Assembly: GCA_028023455.1 (NCBI GenBank)
Contig: JAQFVV010000023.1
Span: 806,001-870,000, forward strand
Length of the DNA stretch: 64,000 nt
Direction of reading: 5' to 3'
DNA from: Epiperipatus broadwayi
Taxonomy: Eukaryota; Onychophora; Udeonychophora; Euonychophora; Peripatidae
The notes under the pieces were generated by a model that was not told the DNA's origin, searched no databases, and was given only the letters and a program-made list of their open reading frames with translations. Positions within the stretch are counted from its first letter, which is position 1. Every line of letters starts with the position of its first letter. The translations under genes and the position numbers were made by a program. Of the stretch, positions 24,767 to 36,359 are shown in pieces.

Positions 24767-24818
24767 TAATGTGTAAGCTAAAGTCACGTGGAATCAGATA
24801 ATATTTTATTAATTAAGA

Positions 24819-26084
24819 TCCTTTTCTCCAATAATTTTTTTTTTAATTTTAAAGAAATGTGGTAGCAATCTCATTATTGATGAAAGTTGTCTCTCTAATT
24901 GTTTTGTATTTTTAAGTCTATATTGATTTTGGAATCTATATAAGTATTCCTTATTTGCATTACCCATGTCAGATTCTTGTCTAAACTTTTTATACAGAAT
25001 TTAAGCTTTCTGATGTAATATAATAACAACTACAGAAACATTTACCAATTCATAACTTTTATTGTAAATTCAATGCATTAGTAACAAAAAAATATATTTG
25101 ATGAAATATTCTTTTCCTCCTTTCATTATTTCTCTAATAGATAATTTTTTTTAACATATTGCCCACTTCCTAACATATTTTATTATTAAATCAACTTTAA
25201 TCATTAAAGAAAAGTTATTTACAAATTGTCGCATTTTATTAAATCAAATACTTAATTCTATTTTACCTATTTTCTGCTCTAACTGTAATGATTTAGTAAA
25301 TATTTATGCATTTAAAAGCAGAATAGGTTTTTTTTCATGTCACAAATATTTATTTTATTCAGCTAAGCGCTTTCAACACTAAAACATATCATAATCAAAC
25401 TTCTGAAGAAAAAAAAAAGTATAAGCTTTCAAATTACTCAACACAAAGAAATTGTGTTTAATAGACAAAATACCAATAATGATTGTTTCAGAATTTAAAA
25501 AAATAAAATGTGGATTTTTTTCTGTTACAGAAATAACATACACAAGTATAGTTATATATTATTTTAGTTAGCTATGCGAGCTAGCATTTAGAAACAAGAT
25601 TGTAATCAGTTGAAGAGAACAAAGACTTGTAACATTTGTTATATGTAAAGCTCTACAATATTTTTATTAATAGTACCAAATATATGATTTTTTAAAAATA
25701 ATTTATCCATGATTTTTTTTTCATAATTCACAATTCTGTGCGTGTGTAAAATTGGAGTTGATGAAATTTTCTTTATAACTTTTTGATTAGATATTACTTT
25801 TAAGTTCAAACAATGTAACACAGATATAGAATAAGCCTGTGTTTCAGTTATTTCTAGTTTATATGTAATTGACTTTTAGCAAAAATATTAATACACTTCA
25901 TGTTTATCTAGGATACAATAATCATTTAGTCATGATTTAATCTAAAAATGCTATAATTTCTTAATGAAGTTAATAATGATTATTAATTTTTTTAGATAAA
26001 TTTATCAATGTTATCAATAATTTATTACACTAAAAATATCAATAATTTATATATTTAACAGTGTTGTCACTGTTCCAACAGGAC
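24819..26084. other. Noncoding AT-rich sequence
   Basis: No exon or element was recognised. The minus-strand frame 25639-25821 has no motif. Confidence 0.45.
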
Positions 26085-26600
26085 TGTGTTAGCATTACAA
26101 ATTACATTTTAGAGTGGGACACAGCACTATTTTGAAATCACGAAAGTAATGAATTGCGAGAAATCCCAAACAAGCCCGTCTCTGATTAATTAGTGTCCAA
26201 ATAAGTCTCCGCTATATTTACTATTATTTGTTATTAAAAAAGAACATAATTTTGTATAAACACACACCAAAAGAGTGCAATATAATTTAATTTTTACCCC
26301 CCCCCTCACGGTGTCTTATTAATTACTGTCCAAAAAAAAAAAAAAGAGGTTAAAATGTAATTTAATTTTGTATTTAAAAAGTATCTTAACTTTCGCAAAG
26401 TAACAAAAAAAAAAAAAAGAAGCCAGCCTTGTAAAATTTTGTTGGAATTACTGTCCAAAAAAGTCTCCAATGTACTATTATTTGCTACTGGAAAGAGACG
26501 TACTTTTTTATCGACACCCCCAGACACAAAAAAAGCCAGTCTCTGATTAATTACTGTCCCAAAAAGTCTGCTTACATTTTTATACTTTATTTTTAATTTT
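26085..26600. repeat. Degenerate tandem repeat containing tctctgattaattactgtcc
   Basis: The motif tctctgattaatta-tgtcc followed by aaataagtctcc or similar recurs at about 26182, 26310, 26447 and 26533. Spacing is uneven (about 85-135 bp), and it is accompanied by ctattatttg and by GC-poor spacers with A-, T- and C-runs. The frame 26306-26608 merely reads through this array. Confidence 0.7.
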
Positions 26601-27329
26601 ATGGACATCGTAGTTGTATAGAATGGCTGGCCCGAGAACGTTATATTAATGTGTTTTTGCTTAACATCAATGCCATCAAACGGCTGACACGATAGATCAG
26701 AACATTACCAAATTATTAATAGAGATATAGATTTTAAATATCAATATATTCCTTCTTACAAATAATATACACTCATAGCATTAATCCCCCTCCCTTTTTT
26801 TATATATGGCAAAAATTAAATTATATATTTGAAATTTTCCACTTAGCACTATTGCATATTAAACAAATGAATACAAGCATCAGAAAAAGGCAAATAACTG
26901 CCATGATATATTTCAAATGAACTAATATCTTCAGTTATCCCAAGTCATAATATCCCTTTCAAATGTTTGAAATGTGATATCATTAAATAGTTTTTAAATA
27001 TACATTTCAGTCATCCAGAAACCATTAGTTTCAATAAATAATAAAAGTAAAAGATAACTGCTAGATGACTATTATCCTGACAGTGACATTTGGTTTCCAA
27101 TAATTATTTGTTTACATAAATAGCTTACAAGTATAATAATGAAAACAACTACTTGTAAACAAGTATGGCTATTCTAACTAAAAAAAGAAAAAAAAAAACT
27201 GCTCCAGAAATGAGTTTTGGTAATTACTATACAAACCAATATGTGAGCCACAGATATGTTCACATATACATCAAGAAGGACTCTTTTTCTGTTTAATATT
27301 TTGTGATACTATCTTTTAATTTCCTCAGA
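26601..27329. other. Noncoding AT-rich sequence
   Basis: Nothing recognisable was seen. Confidence 0.45.
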
Positions 27330-27880
27330 AGAAACTTCTCTTTCTGAAATCTATTGTCTTCTATTCTCTTTCATATCTTACCAATGGAAAAAAATCAACA
27401 TTGCATTTCTTTAGAATATTTTCAATATAATCATTTTAATATAGAGAAGATCCATCTCCTCCATGAAAACCATGCTCAAGCTCATCATAAAATAGCCTTT
27501 TAGAAAATCTTGCACTAATCATTCATTTTACATATCCAATCCACTGAAAGTGATTTTATAATAGTATCACAACCAGCATAGTATTTTCAAATTTTAAAGA
27601 ACATCCTAGTCTCACTTCATACAATAAATTAGGCAAAACAACAGTTTTATATACAGCTAACTTAGTTGCAATAGTCATTTCTCTGTGCTAAAATACTTTG
27701 CCTTTTAACTTGCTAAAAGCAGTAGTAGCACAATGGAGTCTGCTTTGAACTTCAACATTTAAAACTACCTTTCTACTTATAAAACTATTAAAATATATTT
27801 AAACTGCTTACATTCTCAATTTGATAACTATCTAAGCTAAAAATTGTTGAGGAATTTTCATCTGCCACTGGCTAATAAAG
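27330..27880 (-). pseudogene. LINE remnant: C-terminal reverse-transcriptase/thumb region
   Basis: Minus-strand translation gives VEVQSRLHCATTAFSKLKGK followed by a stop, then MTIATKLAVYKTVVLPNLLY (about 27630-27760), and further on text resembling WIGYVK-M, RFSKRLFYDELEHG (about 27480-27560). This is the conserved tail of many LINE polymerases: sequence like E-QSRIHCA--AFG-L, then TKL-VY-AVVLP-LLYG-E-W, then W-GHV-RM----PK-LLYGEL--G. No palm motifs remain upstream. It is unrelated in detail to the RTE copies in this window, so a third LINE family is present. The exact clade cannot be set from this fragment. Confidence 0.72.
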
Positions 27881-29355
27881 AACTTGAATTTTTTTTAAAA
27901 ATTATTTAAAAAATCAGTCTGTATATATATTTCTGTAAATTCAGAATCCAAGAAGTTCTTGTGTTAGCTTTTAATCAAAATATAAAAAAAAACTTAACAT
28001 GGTCAAAAATTTCAAAAGATCAAGAGATATTTGGAGTACCAAGGCTATTTTGAACACACCCTTTAACACGATGATAAAATATTAAAATTTGGTCATAGTA
28101 CTTTGGGCAACCAATTTAAAATACAGAAGTCTGAATTATAAATTATTATATTTTTCTAGAAAAGATTAACTAATGTTAGATTATATATATATAAAGATTC
28201 ATTAAAGAATAAAACTATTATAATGTTAATGGCAGGAGGGAGCTAATTTGTAAACATGCCAAAAGAATACAATTTTTAAACTACATAGTAAATTTTTATA
28301 ATTTTGCATCAATATATTAACTTAGTATATACTATGATTAAAAAAAAAAGTAACAGTTCAAAGAATTTGAGGGGGAGGGGGAACGATGTAATTTTATGTT
28401 GTTTTTTAAAAATAAAAAATGCCATCACTATAGCAACAGGTATTATTAAAAGCCATTACATTCTTTCCAAGGCATTTAATGAAGTTTTTTCAAGTTAGGT
28501 ATAATTTAGTTTTTTTTTATTTTACTGCAGTAATAACAAATTTGCACTTTAATAAAATGTACTGTTTTTAATCCACAGCAAGCTTTTAACATATCAGACA
28601 AATTCTGAAATTAATACTTGTCTAAAGCATATTGAGAATCTCACTTAAACCAAAAATGCATTATTAATCATTCAAAATTGCTGATAACAGCAAAAGCTAA
28701 TTATAAACCACAAGTTTAACAAATACGTGTGTGTACAAATATACACAAATAAAAAAGCTTTATCAAAAATCATACACATTAAATCCTGCAATTAAGGAAT
28801 ATATGGTAGCAAAATGCAAATATAGCACTCAAAAATATAAAAATTTTATGAAAAACTTTATTCCAGAAATTTGAAAATAACTACCTCACTAATCATAAAG
28901 TTACCCAACTAATACTCTACCAAGAAGAATAGGAAAGGATTATACAATATTCAAAGTCAACATTCTTAGTTATTCATTAATAAATAAAGTTGGCATAAAC
29001 TCTGGACAATTTATTCATTATTAATTAAATTTAGTGTTTAGAATATTTATTTGCAAGCCTCAAAATATTTCACTCAAATGCTTCACAAATAAATTTAATA
29101 TTCAATTTTTGAATAAACAACTGTTATCAAGACCCACCCATCTAATACCTAAATATATCAGCAAATCCAAGGACATGGAAGTTCTTGAATAACCATGATC
29201 TATCTGCTGATCTACATATGCTACAGCAAGAAATCGGCAATCTTTATTGATAGCTGAGCTAAAGCACAAATGAGTCTATCTTACTTTTGAAGTAGCAATC
29301 ATATAAATTTCACTCAGTAATTAAGGAAACAAAAGCATGAAGAAGAATATATACA
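27881..29355. other. Noncoding AT-rich sequence
   Basis: No exon or element was recognised. The frame 28304-28498 has no motif. Confidence 0.45.
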
Positions 29356-29369
29356 ACATATAGTTTTAT

Positions 29370-29772
29370 TTAAATACAAATATATTATTTATACTGAACT
29401 TAATGTAATTAGAAAGGATTTGAACTTATACTTTCAAGATTCCTACAGCTGACCACTTCATTTCATACAACCGATACACATGACCACATATAAGTGAAAA
29501 AGATAAATGATCTCCAATATACATATTTCATGCTGAACCAGCAGTCATCAGTTGGTCCAGAACATAATATCTTAATATAAACTGAGCACTGATTATATAT
29601 GTATGTGAGAGATGATGATCTGGACCAAATGATAAGTGCTAGTTCAGCTTTAAATGCATATATTGGAGATCATTTATCTTTTTCACATGTATGTGGTCAT
29701 GTTTATCAGTTGTATAAGATAAAATGGATAGCTGTAGGGAACTTGAAAGTCTGAGTTCAAATCCTTCTAATT
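29370..29772. mobile_element. Fold-back element F2 (403 bp) flanked by 14-bp direct repeats
   Basis: The arms ATGTAATTAGAAAGGATTTG... (from 29402) and ...AAATCCTTCTAATTACAT (to 29776) are inverted over about 165 bp. They include ttgaa-tt, acaaccgatacacatgacc, gctgaaccagca-tcatc and tggtccaga. The loop is about 50 bp. acatatagttttat occurs at both 29356-29369 and 29773-29786, an exact 14-bp direct repeat that looks like a target duplication. It is the same family as F1. No ORF. Confidence 0.8.
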
Positions 29773-29786
29773 ACATATAGTTTTAT

Positions 29787-31305
29787 ATGGGCAATTTAAA
29801 AAAAACTTCAAGCAAAACAAAAAAAAACAATGCATTGCCTTTCTATTAATGATGTTCATTTGCTTCTGAAGAAAAGATTGATTTATTTCAGTTCAACAAT
29901 AAGTAGCTGAGCAATGCTTTTTTTCAACCTAGAAGATTCTAAAAAACAAATAATTTATATTATATTTAATATTAATTAAATTTCAATTTTCATTTATATT
30001 AAATAAATCATTTTCTTTGGTTGGATGAATGGTACATAAAAAACAAGCATTAACAACTGAAAGTAAAAATTTATTCACTTTAATTAAACACATCTCATGA
30101 TGTAATGTTCAAGTCTAGTCTGTGTAAACATTGAAAAAATTTAAGATCACAAACTTTAGATATTTGTTTGGGCAGATAAATCTTGAAATTTGCTCTGGCA
30201 GTTTAACAGACTCATATCAAAAACCAGCTAGCTATCCAATATTGGTTGATAAAGTAATAGTCATATTAATCAGAATTTGTCAAATGAAAGTTAATACCGT
30301 ATATATTGATTGCAAAAATAAAAAAATATGACTACAGTGTGATACTGCAACACCAATGGTGAAAGTGCTTTTACTGATACTTTTGAGTCCATTTTTTTAT
30401 AAATAAAACTATGTTTATCCATATCACCTACATAAATTGTTATATTTATTTGTTGCTAGTTTCAACCACATCAGCACAGGTAGTTATCCAAATTATTTCC
30501 ATTTTTATACTAGAGGACGAAAAAAAAGATAAAGAACAACACAATAAAAGTGAGTTTTATGATCGATAGAAGCAATATATGAATTTCAAGTATATATAAT
30601 ATATACTAGACCCTTAGGCTATGTGACATCATGCAGTATATATTTCAACTAGACACATTTGAAAAAGGGAAAAATAAGCATTATAAGGAAGCTAAAAATA
30701 CTTTCTACATTCTAAATAAGTTATTTAAATTTGTAAACAAGAATTTTCTGACGAAATTAATACAATATTAGAATGTGATAATCTACATTTAATGATTAAA
30801 TCTACTTCTGTTACTTTATGATAGCAAATGTAAATTTGGAAAAGTAATGGGCTTGATGATACTGCTATATCCAAATTCCAGATTAATTTCTTACTATTAA
30901 TATTCATCAATGAGGGGTATTAGATTTATATCTATATATCTAGAAACCATCCTTATCTTTCTTATAGTATTAAATTTAATGATCTGGAATTCCATTACAA
31001 CTAAGATTTAAAATTCAGGATTACTTTTTATATAATAATAGTTTTGATGTTAGAACAAAGACTATATTTCAATGATCTCAGCTATAACTTACTGTTCCTA
31101 ATGCAAATGTCAGTAGAGAAAGATGCCTATGTTTTAACTATGCCATAATTCAATTTAAAATATCAAATAATACTGCAAAAAAAAAAAAAAAATCTGTTAA
31201 GAAAATTTCAATTTAACTTCTATATTTTTCATGATTATAGTAGCTATTTTCCCCTGGATATTTTTTACAATTTGCAAACAAAGAAGAAAATTAGCATAAA
31301 ACTGC
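29787..31305. other. Noncoding AT-rich sequence
   Basis: No exon or element was recognised. The frames 30131-30331 and 30725-30910 show no motif. Confidence 0.45.
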
Positions 31306-31309
31306 ATAT

Positions 31310-32681
31310 TGTAACGTTTTCCGTCTGACTAGGTCTCTATACGCAATAAAATGCGCGAGTTGATCAAGTTATGCCAAAAAGAAGAAAACTGTATTTCTAT
31401 TTCTAAAAAGCATAACTATATTTCCTGATCAACTCTACCTAGTAATTGTTACGATTTACGCTATCGACGAAATCAGTTTTTAATTTATTTGAAAGGCGCC
31501 AGGATTCTGTAAGAATCCACTGAAATCGTCACATAACATCTCGCAAATTATAAAGAAAAAATGCTTTTAAAAAGTAATCGGTATTATATTTTACCAGGAA
31601 CTAGAATTATCTTTTAAATATTATTCCTGGAACTTATTCATAACATATTGGTAAAGGTAAATTATATTTTTTAAATATCATTAAACTAATATTAATAAAT
31701 GTAATAATAAATATTAATAATCATTATTAATAATGTACAAATGAAAAGTTGATATTAAAAATAAATATTTTTATTCTAATAAATTAAAATAGAGAAATTA
31801 CTAATTAATAAATTGGAGAGAACACATGCTAATCCAGACGTGAATCCATTAATAAAAAAAATAACAGTTAAACATTTATTAAAAAGTTCTTGGTTAAATA
31901 AGTCTCTTGATCAATAAAATTAAAGTCTCTATAGGGGTCCTATTATACGTATATTTTTAAGAATGTTTTGTAAACGCTTAGTTTGGCCACAATTGGGAAT
32001 AAGGAATCATAGCTTACCAGTAAGTTTAGCGATAAGGTTGTAGATTACTATGCATAGTTTTTTGGGTTAGAATGAGCTCGGCCATTGGTTATAAGTTGAT
32101 CTTGTGTTCTATTCTCCTAGTCGGTCATGAAGGCTTGTCTGGTGTCCATCTTCAGGCACGATGTCCGCAGAGGCTCCAGTTCACTCCGACATGCAGAATT
32201 ATTTCCACATAGGGCGATCCTGGAGATATTCTTTTTTTTCATCCAGGACCAACTATAGAAAAACAGACGAAACAAGATCCTGATCAAACTGGCCTCTCTC
32301 TTTTTATACTTGAGGCCCAGTTTTCAGACTTCTGCGCAGTTTTTTTATCATGGCGTTTTTGGTTCATAATCTTATACAGTCTTTACTCATTTTTCAATTA
32401 CAAAGTTCTCTTTTTTTAGCAAATCTTTCGGCCATCTTTAATTAGCTAAAATATTTTTATTTTAGCTTATCTAGATTAGTGATTTGTGTGTCTTTTATTC
32501 TCTCCAATTTTTACTTTTATTTTTAATTACATAAAAAAAAATACGAAATGACAATTTTAACTTTCACTGTATCTTTTTAAGAAAATAAATTATACTAATA
32601 AAAAAAAATCTAAATTTACTTTTTTTTTTAGCTTTTAACCAAATGCCAATATATTTGTACCATATATAAATAAACGGTACA
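31310..32681 (+). mobile_element. Solo LTR, copy B (1372 bp) with ATAT duplication
   Basis: It begins TGTAACGTTTTCC, ends TAAACGGTACA, and is flanked by ATAT at 31306-31309 and 32682-32685. That is a textbook solo LTR with a 4-bp duplication. It is colinear with copy A at 13630-14986. Near the 5' end GAGTTGATCA (31357-31366) pairs with TGATCAACTC (31426-31435), with an inner stem TTATGC/GCATAA. The 3' portion has TATATAAATAAA just before the end. The middle (about 32080-32330) is GC-richer and conserved between copies, possibly promoter/R. No second LTR or internal region is present. Confidence 0.82.
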
Positions 32682-32685
32682 ATAT

Positions 32686-33638
32686 TAACAATAAAAAGAT
32701 CCATAATTTATACAAAGGCAATTTTATTATTTTTATAATTACAATATTTTACTTATGCAATTTTTTTTAAATAAATAAAAAAAATGCTACTGAAGTAAAA
32801 TAATATATGGAATCAAAAATTTTTTTTTAAAAAAAAAAGATATTTCTACAAATAAACACAAATCTTTTTATGATAAAAATAATGCTAATATGTTTCAAAA
32901 GATAATGAATTTATTATAATTAAATAAAACTGGATTCTATCAGAAAATATGGTGCTTATTATATTAATTAGAACTTCTTAAAAGGATTTTAATTTATATA
33001 TATAAGCTATAAAACATTCAAATTATTTACTTGCTTTATAACAATAAAACGAAATTCCTGTAAAATATATAAATAAAAGAAAATATATATATTGAATTGC
33101 AATAATCCCAATGTAATTATTTACAGGATGAATTTCTGCCATATAATGTTGATTAAAATCTATCAGTTTAATATTTATAAACTACTGTGAATTTTATTAT
33201 TAACGCATTCCAAAATATAGCTCCTGCATAATTATCTTCTTCTGTATGAATAAATCCCAAATTTAAAATTCACACTCCATATACTATACAATTTTTACTT
33301 AATATTAAATATAGAAATCTCTGCATAGCACCAAAACTGAACAACATCAAACCTTAATACAACAGCCAATATCTGAAATATATAAAATTGTAGCAAGTTG
33401 TGTAAAAACTACTTAATCATATTATTTTCAGGTATTCTATACAGTATATATTTCACTCACAATTGTGAAATATCTATATTTATTACACAAATAAAGTAAA
33501 TAACTGCCTATATCTATAAAAATTCAATTTAAAATGTTACTTGATTCAGCAGAAAGTTTAACTAAGTTTTAGTATTACAAACTTAATATTATTTCACAGT
33601 GAAGATGGTATTAGCATAGGTTTTTTTTTTGTTTGTTT
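32686..33638. other. Noncoding AT-rich sequence
   Basis: Nothing recognisable was seen. Confidence 0.45.
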
Positions 33639-34593
33639 AAAAGTCAAAACAATGGAGCAAAGTGCAAATATGAATATCAGAAAAATTTCAAAATATAATA
33701 AAGAATGAATATATATATTTATTTACATATTTATATTTTACGGGAAGTAATTTATTTTATTTATTGATCATACATTCTTAGCTCCCACATGTTTTCTTTC
33801 TATTATTAAGTTTTGATTACATATTCTCAATTCCAAACATGTTTTTATTTATTATTAAGTGATGTTGATATTGTTTGTTTATTATGGAAACACATTTATA
33901 TTCATTGAATATATATATTTTTCATTTTACTACAAATCATTTCAAACTTTTCAAGGATGTATATTTCCCAAAAATGTAAGCACAGTAGCCTCACCATATG
34001 CATCATCATTTGGTTCCAAGATTTTTAGGGAATTACTGTATTACTTCTAATATGACACTCCCAAATTTAAAACACAGTAGGATTTTAAAGCCAAAAAATT
34101 GAAAAAAATTAATCCCAAATTTAAATAAAAGTCAAAATATAATGGAGCAAAGTGCAAATATGAATATCAGCAAAATTTCAAAATATAATAAAGAATGAAT
34201 ATATATAATATTTATTTATATTTATTGATCATACATTCTTGGTTCCCACATGTTTTTCTTTTTATTATTAAGTATATGATCACATATCCTCAATTCCAAA
34301 CATGTTTTTATTTTATTATTAAATGACATTGAAATCGTTTGTTTATTATGCAAACACATTTATATTCATTGAATATACATTATTCTCATTTTACTGCAAA
34401 TCATTTCAAATTTTTCAAGGATGTATTTTCCCAAAAATGTAAGCACAGTAGCCTCACCCTATGCATCATCATTTGGTTCCAAGATTTTTAGAAAATTACT
34501 ATATTACTTCTAATATAAGACGCTCTCAAATTTAATACATAGTAGGATTTTAAGGTCGAAAAATTGGAAAAAATTAATCCCAAATTTAAGACA
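33639..34593 (+). repeat. Tandem duplication, two units of about 488 bp
   Basis: Unit 1 starts aaaagtcaaaacaatggagc (about 33639) and unit 2 starts aaaagtcaaaatataatggagc-type text (about 34127). Both run through cacagtagcctcacc and catcatcatttggttcc to tcccaaattt. Small indels only. The frame 33859-34050 in unit 1 is broken in unit 2. Confidence 0.93.
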
Positions 34594-34600
34594 TATATAT

Positions 34601-35443
34601 TGTAACGGTATACATATGCCGTTACATTATCTTAAAATTAAAATAAGATCGTAAATAAAAATTGATTTATTAAAAAACTTAAAAATTGAAAATTAAAAGA
34701 ATTATATTTAACATATATATTATCACATAGATGGAAAACTTTTTTTAAAAAAAAGTACTATTTAAAAGTAAAAAATGTAAAAAAAAAAGTAAAGATCTAA
34801 AAATTATATAAAAGAAAATAGAAATAAATGTTAATTTCTATGTTAAGAATCATGTTTAATCTTCGTAAATGGAAATGATTGTTTTATTAATTAAATGTAA
34901 AGCAAACTAGCTTTTGGGGCACTTAAATATAAAGGTCAGATAAGAGAATGAAATTAAAGATTGACCAATGAAAGCACCAAGTCACAGCACAGGTCAGAAA
35001 GAAAAAACATCTAAACCTTAAGAACAAGTGACATCATGTTAGTTCGATCCGTTGGATTTTTGGTAAGAGGCTATGAAAGTATAAAAAGCCAAAATAATTG
35101 GTTTCAAGAGTTTTTTTGGTTGTAGTTTCAAGAATCTGACTTAATCTGCATATGAACTGTAGTTGTATTGCAGAGTTCACGATGTAGGAATCTGCAATAG
35201 ATTTAATTTCCTGTGATATACCAGCTGAGACAGCCTCCAAACTAATGGGTACTGAATGGCAGCAAACAATGGACCGGTCTTCCCAGAAATATGGACTTTG
35301 GTTGGATGAGTCCGACATATCATGAACAAGACAGACTTCAGACATCTCATGGAAAGTATGAAATCTTTTGTTTATTCAATATGAACTTTAACAAACTTTC
35401 AATTGGTAATATAAAATAGAAACTCTTATCTGACTTAATCAAG
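34601..35443 (+). promoter_or_regulatory. Palindrome plus promoter-like region, possible LTR
   Basis: It opens with the perfect palindrome TGTAACGG-TATACATATG-CCGTTACA (34601-34626). It then carries gaccaatgaa (CCAAT-like, 34957) and gaaagtataaaaagcc (TATA-like, about 35072-35082). It ends where a dispersed repeat (family C) begins at about 35446, preceded by atat as at 34597-34600. This resembles an LTR, but the 3' end lacks a clear CA. The minus-strand frame 35034-35345 falls in it and shows no known motif. Confidence 0.35.
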
Positions 35444-35445
35444 CC

Positions 35446-36210
35446 GCCATATTGAATTTTTTAAAATACTGGCCTGAGACACAATTTTCACAATAACTTC
35501 AGTTTTAATTATGTTAGAGCAAAAACAATTACATTGCTAGAAACTAGAAAAATTAAGGAAAACAATAAGCATAAAATAAATAGTGATAACTATATAAAAA
35601 ATAAGGAAAAAAGAAATTTTCACATCCAAAATAATTATTATTTTATTGTTTGTTCATAATTTGGAAATTAACATTCTAACTAAAATTCAAAATACATCTT
35701 CAGTGATAATTTCTTTATATTCCTCACAAAATTACCTTTCTAAACATGTACAACATGTCTTATCTGAGATAATCCACAGCTTCACTATCTCCAAAAGAAG
35801 TCGGATATGACTTCTTCATTTTTATCTTGTACCCCAAATGTTCTAAATGTCAAAGGCATCAATAAAGAAAAAGATTCATTCTAATAAAAAATACAAAAGA
35901 AATCATCATAGCAATTGGCTTCTTGTCTATCTAAAACTAGAAATTGTAGGCTATTGTCTATATCACTGATAAAATGAGTTTCAACTCTTCATTTTATACT
36001 TTTTTGTGTATAGCAGTGATGTTTATATTCTTTATGGACACCAGTGATGTAAGTGCACAGAAGTGATGCTATCTTGTTATATTTATTGTACCACATAGTT
36101 ATAATTTATTTGCATATAGTCCATTTGTTAGCTATAGACTTGAAAATAATGTTATGAAACATATAGCAAAACCAAAGCATGAACAAGAATCAGAATTTGA
36201 TTATATGCTT
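35446..36210 (+). repeat. Dispersed repeat family C, copy 1
   Basis: From ccatattgaattttt through ttttcacaataacttcag, gaaactagaaaaa, acaagataaaaatgaa-like, ttcttgtctatc-aaaactagaaatt and ctatagacttgaaaataatgt, this segment matches the reverse complement of 52205-52925 at roughly 80 percent by eye. No coding capacity or terminal structure was recognised. Confidence 0.8.
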
Positions 36211-36288
36211 GTGTATGCGATCTTTGTATATATTTGATTATTAGTTTTATAACTCATTACTTGTCAACCATATTATATAAATATAATT

Positions 36289-36354
36289 AATGATTTTCAA
36301 AAAGTATAATAATTTATTATAAATAATAAATTATTATATTTTTTGAAAATCATT
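36289..36354. repeat. Near-perfect hairpin, 30-bp arms, 6-nt loop
   Basis: Left arm aatgattttcaaaaagtata... (36289-36318) and right arm (36325-36354) are complementary at 29 of 30 positions, with the exception forming G-U in RNA. The loop is ataaat. Confidence 0.9.
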
Positions 36355-36359
36355 ATTTT

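Noticed and set aside
26306-26608. 100-codon minus-strand ORF
   Set aside because: It reads through homopolymers and the degenerate repeat; composition is not protein-like.
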